Positions 9,032 to 17,591 of a stretch of DNA of 64,000 nt are shown here, one piece after another. Positions within the stretch are counted from its first letter, which is position 1, and every line of letters begins with the position of its first letter. This stretch comes from Longimicrobiales bacterium. Its GTDB lineage: Bacteria; Gemmatimonadota; Gemmatimonadetes; Longimicrobiales; Gaopeijiaceae. Both the position numbers and the translations under genes were made by a program. The notes below the pieces were generated by a model. It was not told where the DNA came from, did not search any database, and saw only the letters and a list, made by a program, of their open reading frames with translations. The stretch covers positions 2,864,501 through 2,928,500 of the forward strand of contig OX638356.1 in the NCBI GenBank assembly GCA_951813395.1, in the 5' to 3' direction.

Positions 9032-10141
9032 ATGCGAATTCCAACTGTCAAGCTCCGGAGGGATCCCGCTCGTCCCCGGAAGCGCCTTGCGATCCGCCAC
9101 CGGCTCAAGGGGCGTGCCGTACCTTACGATCCTCCCAACCGTTTCGAAACGGTGCACACCGAGATCGACCCGGAGCACCTAGGCCCCACAGCTCCCCGCA
9201 CCGAGTTTCTCGCGGATGGCACCAGGGAGATCATAGCGACCAACCGCAGCCCGGACATCCCGTTCGACGCATCGGTCAACCCGTACCGGGGCTGCGAGCA
9301 CGGCTGCGTCTACTGCTACGCGCGCCCGACCCACGAATTCCTCGGCTTTTCGTCAGGACTGGATTTCGAGCGGAAGATCCTGGTCAAGCACCGAGCGCCC
9401 GAGCTGTTGCGCGAGGCGCTTGGGGCGCGCTCCTGGCGGCCCAGGCTGATCGGCCTGTCGGGCGTCACCGATCCCTACCAGCCGGCGGAGCGGCGCCTGG
9501 GCCTGACCCGGGGCTGCCTGGAAGTGCTGCGGGACTACAGAAACCCGGTGGCGGTCGTGACCAAGAACCATCTCGTAACCCGGGATGGGGACGTGCTGCG
9601 CGACCTGTCCGAGCACGAATGCGTGAACGTGACCCTGTCCGTGACCACCCTGAAGAACGAACTGCAACGCGTGATGGAGCCCCGCACCTCCATCCCTGCA
9701 AGGCGGCTCGACGCGATAAGGCGCCTCTCATCCGCCGGAATACCGGTCGGCGTGTTTGTGGCCCCCGTGATCCCGGGACTGAACGACGAGGAAATCCCGG
9801 CCATCCTGCAGGCGGCGGCCGAAGCGGGAGCGGCATACGCGTCGTTTCTGCTGCTGCGGCTGCCCCTGGGGGTGGCCGACCATTTCACCAACTGGCTGGA
9901 GACCCATTTCCCCGACAGGAAGGCCAGGGTCCTCTTCAGGATCAGGGAGATGCGCGGCGGCAGGTTGAACGACCCCGGGTTTCATACCCGCTTCCGCGGC
10001 AGGGGACAATACGCGAAACAGCTCGAACGACTGTTCCGCGCCACCGCTCGCAAGCTCGGGCTGGACCGGAAGGCGCCGCGCCTTTCGACGACCGGGTTCC
10101 GCAGGCACGGTGGAACCCAGGGCGATCTCTTCGACTCCTAG
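9032..10141 (+). CDS. PA0069 family radical SAM protein
   Basis: 369-residue radical SAM protein of the uncharacterised PA0069 group, distantly related to spore photoproduct lyase. The 4Fe-4S binding motif is in NPYRGCEHGCVYCYARPTHE (CxxxCxxC) near residue 93, followed by TKNHLVTRD and PVIPGLND blocks of the SAM barrel. The reaction and substrate are unknown for the family. The ATG at 9032 is preceded closely by GAGGA. It shares a 48-base divergent intergenic region with sufE. Confidence 0.88.
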   Translation: MRIPTVKLRRDPARPRKRLAIRHRLKGRAVPYDPPNRFETVHTEIDPEHLGPTAPRTEFLADGTREIIATNRSPDIPFDASVNPYRGCEHGCVYCYARPTHEFLGFSSGLDFERKILVKHRAPELLREALGARSWRPRLIGLSGVTDPYQPAERRLGLTRGCLEVLRDYRNPVAVVTKNHLVTRDGDVLRDLSEHECVNVTLSVTTLKNELQRVMEPRTSIPARRLDAIRRLSSAGIPVGVFVAPVIPGLNDEEIPAILQAAAEAGAAYASFLLLRLPLGVADHFTNWLETHFPDRKARVLFRIREMRGGRLNDPGFHTRFRGRGQYAKQLERLFRATARKLGLDRKAPRLSTTGFRRHGGTQGDLFDS

Positions 10142-10154
10142 CGGTCCGCGGACC

Positions 10155-10646
10155 CTACAGCCGGCTCAGCATGTAAGCGTAGGCGGCAACCGCCTCCACC
10201 TGCTCGTCGGTCAGCGGCATTCCGGCACGCGGCAGCATCGCGCCCGGATGCTCGATGGGCTGGGAGACCCCTGTCTTGACCAGCTCGATGATCGACAGGT
10301 ACTCGCCGTCCACGTTGATCCAGGTATCGTCGGTGAGGTCGGGCGCAAGCGGTCCGCCGGTGGCCTCGATGGTGTGGCAGGTATAGCAGATTCCTCCGCC
10401 ATTGAATAGGTCTCGTCCCTGCTCCACCATGGCGACCGTCACGCCTTCCGGCAAAAGCGCCGGATCCATCCCGGCCAGCGGATCGACGGCCTCGGTGCCA
10501 GGTGTCGACGCCTGATTCATGTCCGCGTCGGGTGCCTCTTCCGACCCCCCCAAGCCGGAATCGCCGCCACCACAGGCGGCAACCGCGATGAGCGCCGCGG
10601 CGAGCGTTGCGTGGCAGAGCGGTCCATGCCCCTTGTTCCCAGTCAT
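10155..10646 (-). CDS. c-type cytochrome lipoprotein
   Basis: 163-residue exported monohaem cytochrome c. The N-terminus is a lipoprotein signal with lipobox AVAAC near residue 24, then a low-complexity acidic linker, then the haem-binding CYTCH motif and a distal methionine in RAGMPLTDEQ. It would carry electrons at the periplasmic face, anchored to a membrane by lipid. The start at 10646 has GAGGA about 10 bases upstream; an upstream ATG at 10679 is possible. It is divergent from the FprA-like reductase gene, another electron-transfer protein. Confidence 0.9.
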   Translation of the reverse strand: MTGNKGHGPLCHATLAAALIAVAACGGGDSGLGGSEEAPDADMNQASTPGTEAVDPLAGMDPALLPEGVTVAMVEQGRDLFNGGGICYTCHTIEATGGPLAPDLTDDTWINVDGEYLSIIELVKTGVSQPIEHPGAMLPRAGMPLTDEQVEAVAAYAYMLSRL

Positions 10647-10760
10647 TATCTTCGTTCCTCGAATCAGTGTGTTCTGCATGGTGCGACCGGAAGCTCGCCT
10701 GCGCGCGCGGTCCCGGTCAACCGCACACGCGCCGCACGGCGCCCGGGGATCGTCGATACA

Positions 10761-12152
10761 GTGAAAACCTCGCCGACGCGCATCGCGATCATAGGAGCCG
10801 GACCGGCGGGCTTCTTCACGGCCGAGGCGCTGCTGAAGGGCGATGACCGCGTCGCGGTCGACATGATCAACAATCTGCCCGCGCCATACGGGCTCGTCCG
10901 CGACGGCGTGGCCCCGGACCACCAGGCCATCAAGTCGGTGGCGAGGGTCTACCGGAAAATCCTGGCGCGGGACGAGGTTCGCTTTTTCGGCAACGTCACC
11001 CTCGGCGAGGACGTGACGCTGGAGGACCTTCGCTCCCGTTATGACCAGATCGTGTACGCGGTCGGGGCCCAGAGCGACCGCCGCCTGGGCATTCCGGGAG
11101 AGGACCTGTCCGGGAGCCACGCCGCGATGCGTTTCGTGGGCTGGTACAACGCCCACCCGCACTTCCGGACCGAGGCATTCAATCTCGATTGCGAGGACGT
11201 GGTGGTCGTGGGAAACGGAAATGTCGCGATCGACGTGGCGCGCATCCTCGTGCTCCGGCCCGACCGCCTGGCCACCACCGATATCGCCGACCACGCGCTG
11301 GCGGCGCTGCGGAACTCCCGGGTGAGAAGGGTCACGCTGCTGGGTCGCCGGGGCCCGGCGCAGGCGTCATTCACCAACCCGGAGCTGCGCGAATTCGGTC
11401 GCCTGGACGGCGTCTGTGCCGAGGTGGACGCGGCCGAACTGGCGCTGGACGACGCGAGCGCGGCCGAAATCGAGGACAACGCGGTGCGCAAGCGCAACAT
11501 GAATACGCTGCGCGGGTACGCCGAAAGCAAGGCGGGGGACGGGGATCGAGTCGTGCGTTTCCGCTTCCTGGTGTCGCCGATCGAGGTCGTGGGCAGCGAC
11601 GGCAAGGTGTGCGGCGTGCGCGTCGAGCGGAACCGCCTGGTCGCTCAGGACGACGGCTACCAGAGGGCCGAGGGCACCGGCGCGGTGGAGACGCTGCCGT
11701 GCGGGATGCTGATCCGCTCCGTGGGATACCGGGGCGCTCCGGTGCCGGGCGTGCCCTTCGACGAGCGCGCCGGGATCGTGCCGAACGAGGGCGGCCGCGT
11801 GGTGGCGCGGGCCGGCGGCACCGAGGTCGTTCGCGGCGAGTATGTGGTGGGGTGGGCCAAGCGGGGGCCGTCGGGCGTGATCGGGACGAACAAGGCCGAC
11901 GCGGCCGCCACGGTCGCCCTCATGGCCGAGGACCGTGGTGCGGGGATCTTCGCCGGGAGCGAGCGCGACACGGAGGACGATCTCGCCCGGTTGCTGGAGC
12001 GGGGTGGCGTTCGCTGGGTCGACAACGAGGGATGGGCTCGTCTGGACGCCCGCGAAACGGCGCTCGGCGAAGCCCAGGGACGGCCAAGGGTCAAGTTCTG
12101 CACCGTATCGGCGATGCTTGAGGCGGCGGAGGTTCACGGCTCCGGCGACTGA
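10761..12152 (+). CDS. fprA: FAD-dependent ferredoxin-NADP+ reductase (FprA/adrenodoxin reductase-like)
   Basis: Flavoprotein moving electrons between NADPH and ferredoxin. The FAD-binding Rossmann motif IIGAGPAGFF is at the N-terminus, followed by the family signature PAPYGLVRDGVAPDHQ, an NADP-binding GNGNVAIDVARIL, and GRRGPAQASFTNPELRE. Near the C-terminus, VGWAKRGPSGVIGTNKADA is also diagnostic. The GTG at 10761 gives 463 residues, close to the family's usual 450-460; no in-frame ATG lies nearby. It converges with feoB. Possible partners are ferredoxins feeding P450s or Fe-S assembly, none of which is in the window. Confidence 0.93.
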   Translation: MKTSPTRIAIIGAGPAGFFTAEALLKGDDRVAVDMINNLPAPYGLVRDGVAPDHQAIKSVARVYRKILARDEVRFFGNVTLGEDVTLEDLRSRYDQIVYAVGAQSDRRLGIPGEDLSGSHAAMRFVGWYNAHPHFRTEAFNLDCEDVVVVGNGNVAIDVARILVLRPDRLATTDIADHALAALRNSRVRRVTLLGRRGPAQASFTNPELREFGRLDGVCAEVDAAELALDDASAAEIEDNAVRKRNMNTLRGYAESKAGDGDRVVRFRFLVSPIEVVGSDGKVCGVRVERNRLVAQDDGYQRAEGTGAVETLPCGMLIRSVGYRGAPVPGVPFDERAGIVPNEGGRVVARAGGTEVVRGEYVVGWAKRGPSGVIGTNKADAAATVALMAEDRGAGIFAGSERDTEDDLARLLERGGVRWVDNEGWARLDARETALGEAQGRPRVKFCTVSAMLEAAEVHGSGD

Positions 12153-12174
12153 CTGCCGGTGGACGAACCAGAAG

Positions 12175-14451
12175 TCACATACCGCCTGCGAGCCTCCAGA
12201 ACTGCGCCACGAGGAAGCAGACCACGAACCCCATGAGCAGCGGCAGCAGCGAGGACAGCGTCGTCCAGCGGCCGCTCTTCGTTTCCTTGTAGATGGTGTA
12301 GATGGTCGTGGAGCATGGATTGTGCAGCAGGCTGAACAGCATGAGGTTGACGCCGGTCAGCAGCGTCCAGCCTCCCGCAACCAGCAGCTCCTCCATGTCG
12401 CCAACGGAGTCCCCTTCGAACATCACCCCGGCCCCCGACCCGAGTTCCGGCGCGCCCAGGGTCAGGACGGTCAGCATCAGAATGGTCGGAATCACGATCT
12501 CGTTGGCGGGGATCGCGATGATGTAGGCGAGCAGGATCACCCCGTTGAGCCCCAGCAGGACACCAAAGGGGTTCATCCAGTCGATCGCGTGCTCGGCCAG
12601 CGAGGCACCGCCGAAGGCGATGTTCGAAATCAGCCATATCACCGCGCCGGCGGGAACCGCGAAGAGCACCGCGCGCCAGAGTATGATCAGGGTGCGATCG
12701 ATGATCGAGGTGTACAGCGTCTGCAGGACCCGTGGCGGGCGGTACGGCGGCAGTTCGAGCGAAAACGTGGTGGCCTCGCCCTTCAGCACGGTGTTGGACA
12801 GTCCCCACGAAGTGATGAACATGAACGCGATCCCGAGCAGCGCGATCGTCACGACGGCGCCGGCGGAGACCACGCCCGCGAGATGAGGGGGCACGAGAGC
12901 GCCGATGAAGATCGTCGCGATCAGGATCTGGGTCGGCCAGCGCCCGTTGCACAGTGAGAAGTTGTTCGTGATGACGGCGATGAGGCGTTCCCTGGGGCTG
13001 TCGATCACACGCGTGGCGACGACCCCGGCCGCGTTGCAGCCGAAGCCCATGCTCATGGTCAGCGCCTGCTTGCCGTGCGCGCCTGCGCGCTTGAACAGCG
13101 AATCCAGGTTGAACGCCACCCGCGGCAGGTAGCCGAAGTCCTCAAGCAGGGTAAAAAGAGGGAAGAAGATGGCCATGGGCGGCAACATGACGCTCACCAC
13201 CCAGGCGGTCGCGAGATACACCCCATCGAAGAGAAAGCCGTTCAGCCACCAGGGCATGCGGGCCCATTCCCCGAACCCCTGCAGCACGGGGTGCAGGTTG
13301 TCGATCAGAAGCGTGGCGAGCATCCCCGAAGGGACGTTCGCGCCGGCGATCGTCAGCCAGAATACGACCGCCAGGATGCCCAGCATGAGCGGGAAGCCGA
13401 GGATGCGGCTCGTAAGCCAGCGATCCAGGCGACGGTCCAGTCCCGCGCTCGCCTTTTTCAACCCCCTGTGAACGCTTGCCTCGCCGATCCGGGCGGCCTC
13501 CCTGTGGAGGTTCTCGGCAACGGCATCCTGAAAGCCGGGTCGCAGAGTCCAGCGCTGACGCGTGGCCGCATCCAGAATCCGCGCCCTGGCCGCGGTCACC
13601 TCCGGTGGTGACGCTCGAGCCGGCTCGTCCCCCGGCGTCCCGTCGCCGGTGCCGGACACCTCCGGGGTCGTGTCCGGATTGAGATCGCCGATTTCGCCGG
13701 AGCGCACGGCCTCGGCAACCCGCTCGTCCCCGTTCAGCAGCCGCAGGGCCACCCACTTCGCGTTGGGCAGCTCCGGAAACGCCTCCACGACAAGGGGCTG
13801 CAGGGCGTCGACGGCTTCCTCCACACCGGCCGGATGCGATCGCAGGCGGCGGGGTGTGGTCTTGCGGGCGCCCGTGGCCACTTCGGAGGCCGCGCGCAGC
13901 AGTGCGTCGATCCCCTCACCCTGACGCGCCACCGTCGGCACAACCGGGACACCGAGCTCCTTCTCCAGGCACGACGGATCCACCGACACGCCGTGCCGCC
14001 GCGCCTCGTCGACCAGGTTGAGGCAAACGACCACGCGATCGGTGATCTCCAGGATCTGCAGCACCAGGTTCAGGTTGCGCTCCAGGCGCATGGCGTCCAC
14101 CACCACAACCGTCACATCCGGTTGACCGAAAAGGATGAAATCGCGGGCGACCTCCTCGTCGACGCTGCCTGCCTGAAGCGAATAGGTGCCCGGCAGATCC
14201 ACCACCTTGACCCGGCGTCCGTCGTGCAGGAACGCGCCTTCGGCCCGGGTGACGGTCTTGCCGGGCCAGTTGCCGGTGTGTTGCCGAAGCCCGGTAAGAG
14301 CGTTGAAGACTGTGGTCTTGCCGACATTCGGATTGCCGGCGAGGGCGATCAGGTGATCCCACTTGTGGGGACTCAGGCCAAGGCGGACCAGGTTGCGGTT
14401 GCGCCGCGGCCCCGGCCCATGGGCCGTCGCGGCTGCTGCCTGACCGGTCAT
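12175..14451 (-). CDS. feoB: ferrous iron transporter FeoB
   Basis: 758-residue inner-membrane Fe2+ transporter. The N-terminal G-protein domain has G1 [10 protein letters not shown] near residue 40, G3 DLPGTYSL and G4 NLVDE. A helical, partly variable stretch of about 110 residues follows, then the membrane core with the two Gate-type domains and NaFeoB-like segments such as GFGCNAAGV and [14 protein letters not shown]. The ATG at 14451 overlaps the upstream regulator's stop by 4 bases (ATGA), so translation is likely coupled. Expression should follow the DtxR-type operator at 15535-15552. No separate feoA is present; FeoA domains are fused to the regulator. Confidence 0.96.
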   Translation of the reverse strand: MTGQAAAATAHGPGPRRNRNLVRLGLSPHKWDHLIALAGNPNVGKTTVFNALTGLRQHTGNWPGKTVTRAEGAFLHDGRRVKVVDLPGTYSLQAGSVDEEVARDFILFGQPDVTVVVVDAMRLERNLNLVLQILEITDRVVVCLNLVDEARRHGVSVDPSCLEKELGVPVVPTVARQGEGIDALLRAASEVATGARKTTPRRLRSHPAGVEEAVDALQPLVVEAFPELPNAKWVALRLLNGDERVAEAVRSGEIGDLNPDTTPEVSGTGDGTPGDEPARASPPEVTAARARILDAATRQRWTLRPGFQDAVAENLHREAARIGEASVHRGLKKASAGLDRRLDRWLTSRILGFPLMLGILAVVFWLTIAGANVPSGMLATLLIDNLHPVLQGFGEWARMPWWLNGFLFDGVYLATAWVVSVMLPPMAIFFPLFTLLEDFGYLPRVAFNLDSLFKRAGAHGKQALTMSMGFGCNAAGVVATRVIDSPRERLIAVITNNFSLCNGRWPTQILIATIFIGALVPPHLAGVVSAGAVVTIALLGIAFMFITSWGLSNTVLKGEATTFSLELPPYRPPRVLQTLYTSIIDRTLIILWRAVLFAVPAGAVIWLISNIAFGGASLAEHAIDWMNPFGVLLGLNGVILLAYIIAIPANEIVIPTILMLTVLTLGAPELGSGAGVMFEGDSVGDMEELLVAGGWTLLTGVNLMLFSLLHNPCSTTIYTIYKETKSGRWTTLSSLLPLLMGFVVCFLVAQFWRLAGGM

Positions 14452-15479
14452 GCCACGCCCTCCGGCGATTCGCCGTCGACATGGATCAGCGCGGCCTGTT
14501 CGCGCCGCAACGCGATCAATGCGCCCCTGATGTCGTATGCAACCGGATCGCCGGCGGCGCTGCGCATCCGGGGCTGCACGACCGTGCCCGGCACGACCCC
14601 GAGGTCCAGGAGGCGCCGGCGGGCCGGACCACGACACCGCGTCGAGATCCCGACCACGGTCGCAGAGTCGCCCGGCTCGATTTCGGCCAGCGTCCGGGAC
14701 CAGCGCGGACCCGCCACGTCCTCCGCGATTTCAACCGTCACGTTGCGCGCCAGCGCACTGGACACCTCGTACTGCCGGTCACCGGTCTGGAAATGCACCC
14801 TTCCCGCCTCCCCCTCCAATCGCCGGACGGGTTCCATCAGACCCAGTCCAAGCGCGACCAGTTGACCGTAGATCTCGGCGGGTTCGTCCTCGAGGTGAAC
14901 GATGACGGCCTGGTCGCCCGGTCTCAGAGACGAGAGCGGGACCCCCGACCGGGCGGGGATTTCCCCCGAGGCCGTGGGAATCGGGTCGCCGTGCGGGTCG
15001 TAGACGGGGTGGCCGAGCGCCGAGGCAAGGTCCTCGGTCTCCTCCGGCGACAGCGTGTGCTCCCGAGCTTCGGCCTGATCATGCCACTCCTCGGGACGCG
15101 TTCCCGTCCGGTCCGCGAGAAAGCGCTCCCACAGGCGATGGGTGCGGACAATCCGCAGAGCCTGTGCACGACCCGCCTCGGTGAGGCTGAACCGGGTCCC
15201 GCTTGCCGTCACCAGTCCCTTTTCCTCGAGCCGTTGCAGCAGCCGAATGGCCTGGTGCCGTGAGATCTGAACGCCGCCTGCCACGCTGTCCGCCGTGGCG
15301 GAGTGCCTGTCGTACTCCAGTTTGTGGAGTTGCTTGAGCATGTCTTCCAGCCGCACGCGCTCGGTCAGGCGGGCCAGTCGACGCATCCGGGCGGCGGCGC
15401 CGGAGCCGGGCCACAGCACGACACAGCCAAGGGCGACCAGACCGGCGAAGACTGCGAGGGCGAGGACTGGATCGGTCAT
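14448..15479 (-). CDS. membrane-anchored DtxR/MntR-type regulator fused to two FeoA domains
   Basis: 343-residue protein with an unusual layout: a hydrophobic N-terminal segment ([17 protein letters not shown], residues about 6-23), a DtxR-type winged helix (residues about 43-100, [19 protein letters not shown]), a dimerisation/metal-binding part with [13 protein letters not shown] near residue 135 (His/Glu ligands), and then two FeoA-like SH3 domains (about 175-245 and 263-335, the last ending in [15 protein letters not shown]). It should sense Fe2+ or Mn2+ and repress its own operon with feoB. The FeoA domains may also act on FeoB, with which it overlaps by 4 bases. The membrane anchor is the odd point. 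Confidence 0.88.
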   Translation of the reverse strand: MTDPVLALAVFAGLVALGCVVLWPGSGAAARMRRLARLTERVRLEDMLKQLHKLEYDRHSATADSVAGGVQISRHQAIRLLQRLEEKGLVTASGTRFSLTEAGRAQALRIVRTHRLWERFLADRTGTRPEEWHDQAEAREHTLSPEETEDLASALGHPVYDPHGDPIPTASGEIPARSGVPLSSLRPGDQAVIVHLEDEPAEIYGQLVALGLGLMEPVRRLEGEAGRVHFQTGDRQYEVSSALARNVTVEIAEDVAGPRWSRTLAEIEPGDSATVVGISTRCRGPARRRLLDLGVVPGTVVQPRMRSAAGDPVAYDIRGALIALRREQAALIHVDGESPEGVA

Positions 15480-15533
15480 GGGGCCGGGGATGGGTGGTCG
15501 GTGGACTTTGCGTCGAGGTCTGGAATCTGGCAG

Positions 15534-15562
15534 AATTTAGGCAAGCCTAAATATTTCCGCAA
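15534..15562 (-). promoter_or_regulatory. promoter with overlapping DtxR/MntR-type operator for regulator-feoB
   Basis: On the minus strand, TTGCGG (15557-15562) and TAAATT (15534-15539) are separated by exactly 17 bp and read as -35 and -10 boxes. A near-perfect inverted repeat, TTTAGGC-AA-GCCTAAA (15536-15551, with one more A/T pair outside), covers the spacer and -10. The TTAGGC...GCCTAA form is the classic DtxR/IdeR/MntR box. Metal-loaded repressor bound here would block polymerase, giving autoregulation and iron-responsive feoB. Confidence 0.85.
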
Positions 15563-15701
15563 CCTTGGGCTCCAATGCTCCCGCCGGCCGACCGAGTTGG
15601 CGAGACTCGCCCGAACGCCTATTCTAGATGTGTGACCTCCGGCCCCCACGGACGCCTGCGGTCAACATGTTGTCTGCGGCCTGATGATCGGAAGACAGAG
15701 T

Positions 15702-16238
15702 ATGACGCGTCGCCTGTTGCCCATCGCCCTCGTCCTGTCGGCGGGCCTGCTTCCAGCAGACGCCGACGGACAGACGCGCCGCCACCCGGGAGCGCCGGGC
15801 AGCGACGGGTTTTCGGCGGCCGCCGCCAGAGCCGAATTCTACGCCGACGTCCTGGAGCACACGAACGAGATCCTGTCCAGGTGGCGCCGGGCGTGGGCGG
15901 AGGATGATCTCGACGCCGTACTGGAACTCTACACCGAGGACGCCACCTTCATCTTCACCAACGACGCCCCGGTCCAGGGACGCGAGGCGATCCGCGAGAA
16001 GCTGGTGACTCTGCTCGAGAGGACCGGAGAGGTGCAGGCCGCCTTTACCGACTTCGACGCGAGCGGGCGCATGGGTATGGTCTCCGGTCTGCTGACCTTC
16101 CAGATGCGCGATGCGCGCAGATCACGGACCGTTGGCGGAATCCATATGACGGTCCTGATCCGCCAGGGGCGCGACTGGAGAATCCGCGCCCAGCTCTTCA
16201 GGCTCGACGAGGAGACGGCCAGCCCGCCGTCGGCATAG
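15702..16238 (+). CDS. secreted SnoaL/NTF2-like domain protein
   Basis: 178-residue exported protein. A signal peptide (LLPIALVLSAGLLPADADG) leads to an NTF2/DUF4440-type cone fold with WRRAWAEDDLDAVLELYTEDATFIF, PVQGREAIREKL and a C-terminal VLIRQGRDWRIRAQLF. The fold hosts both enzymes and ligand-binding proteins; no catalytic set can be assigned here. ATG 15702 was preferred over 15684 because it has a purine-rich upstream stretch and starts directly with a basic n-region. It is divergent from the iron regulator. Confidence 0.78.
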   Translation: MTRRLLPIALVLSAGLLPADADGQTRRHPGAPGSDGFSAAAARAEFYADVLEHTNEILSRWRRAWAEDDLDAVLELYTEDATFIFTNDAPVQGREAIREKLVTLLERTGEVQAAFTDFDASGRMGMVSGLLTFQMRDARRSRTVGGIHMTVLIRQGRDWRIRAQLFRLDEETASPPSA

Positions 16239-16264
16239 CGGAAACGCGGCTGCCTGGATCCAGG

Positions 16265-17548
16265 CTACCTGTTGATCCGATACATCCGCACGTACTGAAC
16301 GTCCAGTTCGTCGGTCCAGACCCCCAGGACGTAGTCGGCTCCGATCTCCATGTAGGGCGCCTGGTACTGGACAAAGGCCCGCTGGAGCCCGGGCGGCACC
16401 GACACGCTGCCCAGCCACGAACCGTCCGGGGCGTGGATCTCGAAGGGAGGAGGGTCGGCGCCGGCCACGTAGTAGGGCTGTAGCCAGAGGTGTCCGGTGG
16501 TGTCCACGTGGATGGAGCGAAGCACGGGGAGCACGGGGGCTCTGTGGAAGTCGCGCCACATGCGCTGAACGCGGTCGATCTCCTCGGGAGGAGCGCCGCT
16601 GACCATGTCGAGGATTCCGGCCAGGTGCTCTTCGAAGACCGCGTCCGTCGCTTCCCGCGGCGCAACGTCGCGCCGCACGATCCGCTCGATGGCGCCGTCA
16701 ACCGGGGAAAGCACGCGGACCGAGTAGGCATCGGTATCGATCACGGCGACCCGGCCCGCCGAGGCCCCGAATTCGGGGTAGTTGCTGAACGCGTACCGGC
16801 CTTCCCTGCGGCCGCCCCGCATTACTACCTCCTCGCCGCCGACCACAATCAGGTCCTTGGCGGTGCCGTCTGCCAATCGGATGGCCACCGGACGCTCGTC
16901 GATCCACCGCACGACACCGCTCGTCCTCAGGTCCGCCGACTCCATGAAGCGCACGATCAGGTCGCGCCCCACAACCCCCACGGCCCTGTCGGGACCCGAC
17001 AGGTCGTCGGGGGACGGCGTGCCGCCAGCGCCGTCGGAATCGAATCGCTGCGGACGGATGTCGAAGGTCCGCGCCACTCGTCCCCGGGCGTCGAAGAGTT
17101 GCACGCGCATAAGCGTCTCGTCGTACGTGACCAGCGAATCGCCGGTCGTGGTTCCGAGGAAGTCGAGGCCCTCGAACTCGCCGGGACCCTGTCCGAATCT
17201 CCCCGCGCGCCACTGGAAGGTGCCCGCTGGGTCATAGCTCCGCAGCTCGGAAGCGCCCCGGTCGGCCACCACGACATCGCCGTTGCTCAGCCGCACGGCG
17301 GCTACGACGTCGCTGAACTGGTACTCGAGCGCGCCGGACACCGTGCCGATCTCGAGAAGGGGCTCGGAATCGATCGTCCAGCCGTCGTCCGGTCCCCAGA
17401 GCGGGGCGACGGCGGTGACGATGGGGATCCCGGCGGAGTCGGTGTGTATCGTGTGTACAGGCGGGGGAGCGGTGTCGCAGGAGGCGGCGATGAGCAGGAT
17501 AGCGGTTGTGACTGCGCTGGCCGCGGGCGAAGGGTGCGCGCCTGTCAT
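16265..17548 (-). CDS. 6-bladed beta-propeller lipoprotein
   Basis: 427-residue probable lipoprotein (hydrophobic leader ending AILLIAASC) of the 6-bladed beta-propeller type. The N-terminal portion has HTIHTDSAGIPIV and repeated blade motifs such as FSDVVAAVRLSNGDVVVADRG and GRFGQGPGEFEGLDF, which are characteristic of these proteins; the last blades include WLQPYYVAGADPPPF. Function is unknown; the family often occurs as outer-surface or periplasmic sensors or scaffolds. Start 17548 was chosen because it precedes the signal peptide. It lies 43 bases downstream of the sortilin-like gene on the same strand. Confidence 0.75.
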   Translation of the reverse strand: MTGAHPSPAASAVTTAILLIAASCDTAPPPVHTIHTDSAGIPIVTAVAPLWGPDDGWTIDSEPLLEIGTVSGALEYQFSDVVAAVRLSNGDVVVADRGASELRSYDPAGTFQWRAGRFGQGPGEFEGLDFLGTTTGDSLVTYDETLMRVQLFDARGRVARTFDIRPQRFDSDGAGGTPSPDDLSGPDRAVGVVGRDLIVRFMESADLRTSGVVRWIDERPVAIRLADGTAKDLIVVGGEEVVMRGGRREGRYAFSNYPEFGASAGRVAVIDTDAYSVRVLSPVDGAIERIVRRDVAPREATDAVFEEHLAGILDMVSGAPPEEIDRVQRMWRDFHRAPVLPVLRSIHVDTTGHLWLQPYYVAGADPPPFEIHAPDGSWLGSVSVPPGLQRAFVQYQAPYMEIGADYVLGVWTDELDVQYVRMYRINR

Positions 17549-17591
17549 GCCGGCTATCCTGTGGCCACGTTGAACGCGCGTGCCATGCGCC

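Noticed and set aside
16252-16265. Palindrome GCCTGGATCCAGGC between convergent genes as a terminator
   Set aside because: Only a 5-bp stem is possible with a 4-nt loop, and no T-run follows; chance in GC-rich DNA is likely.
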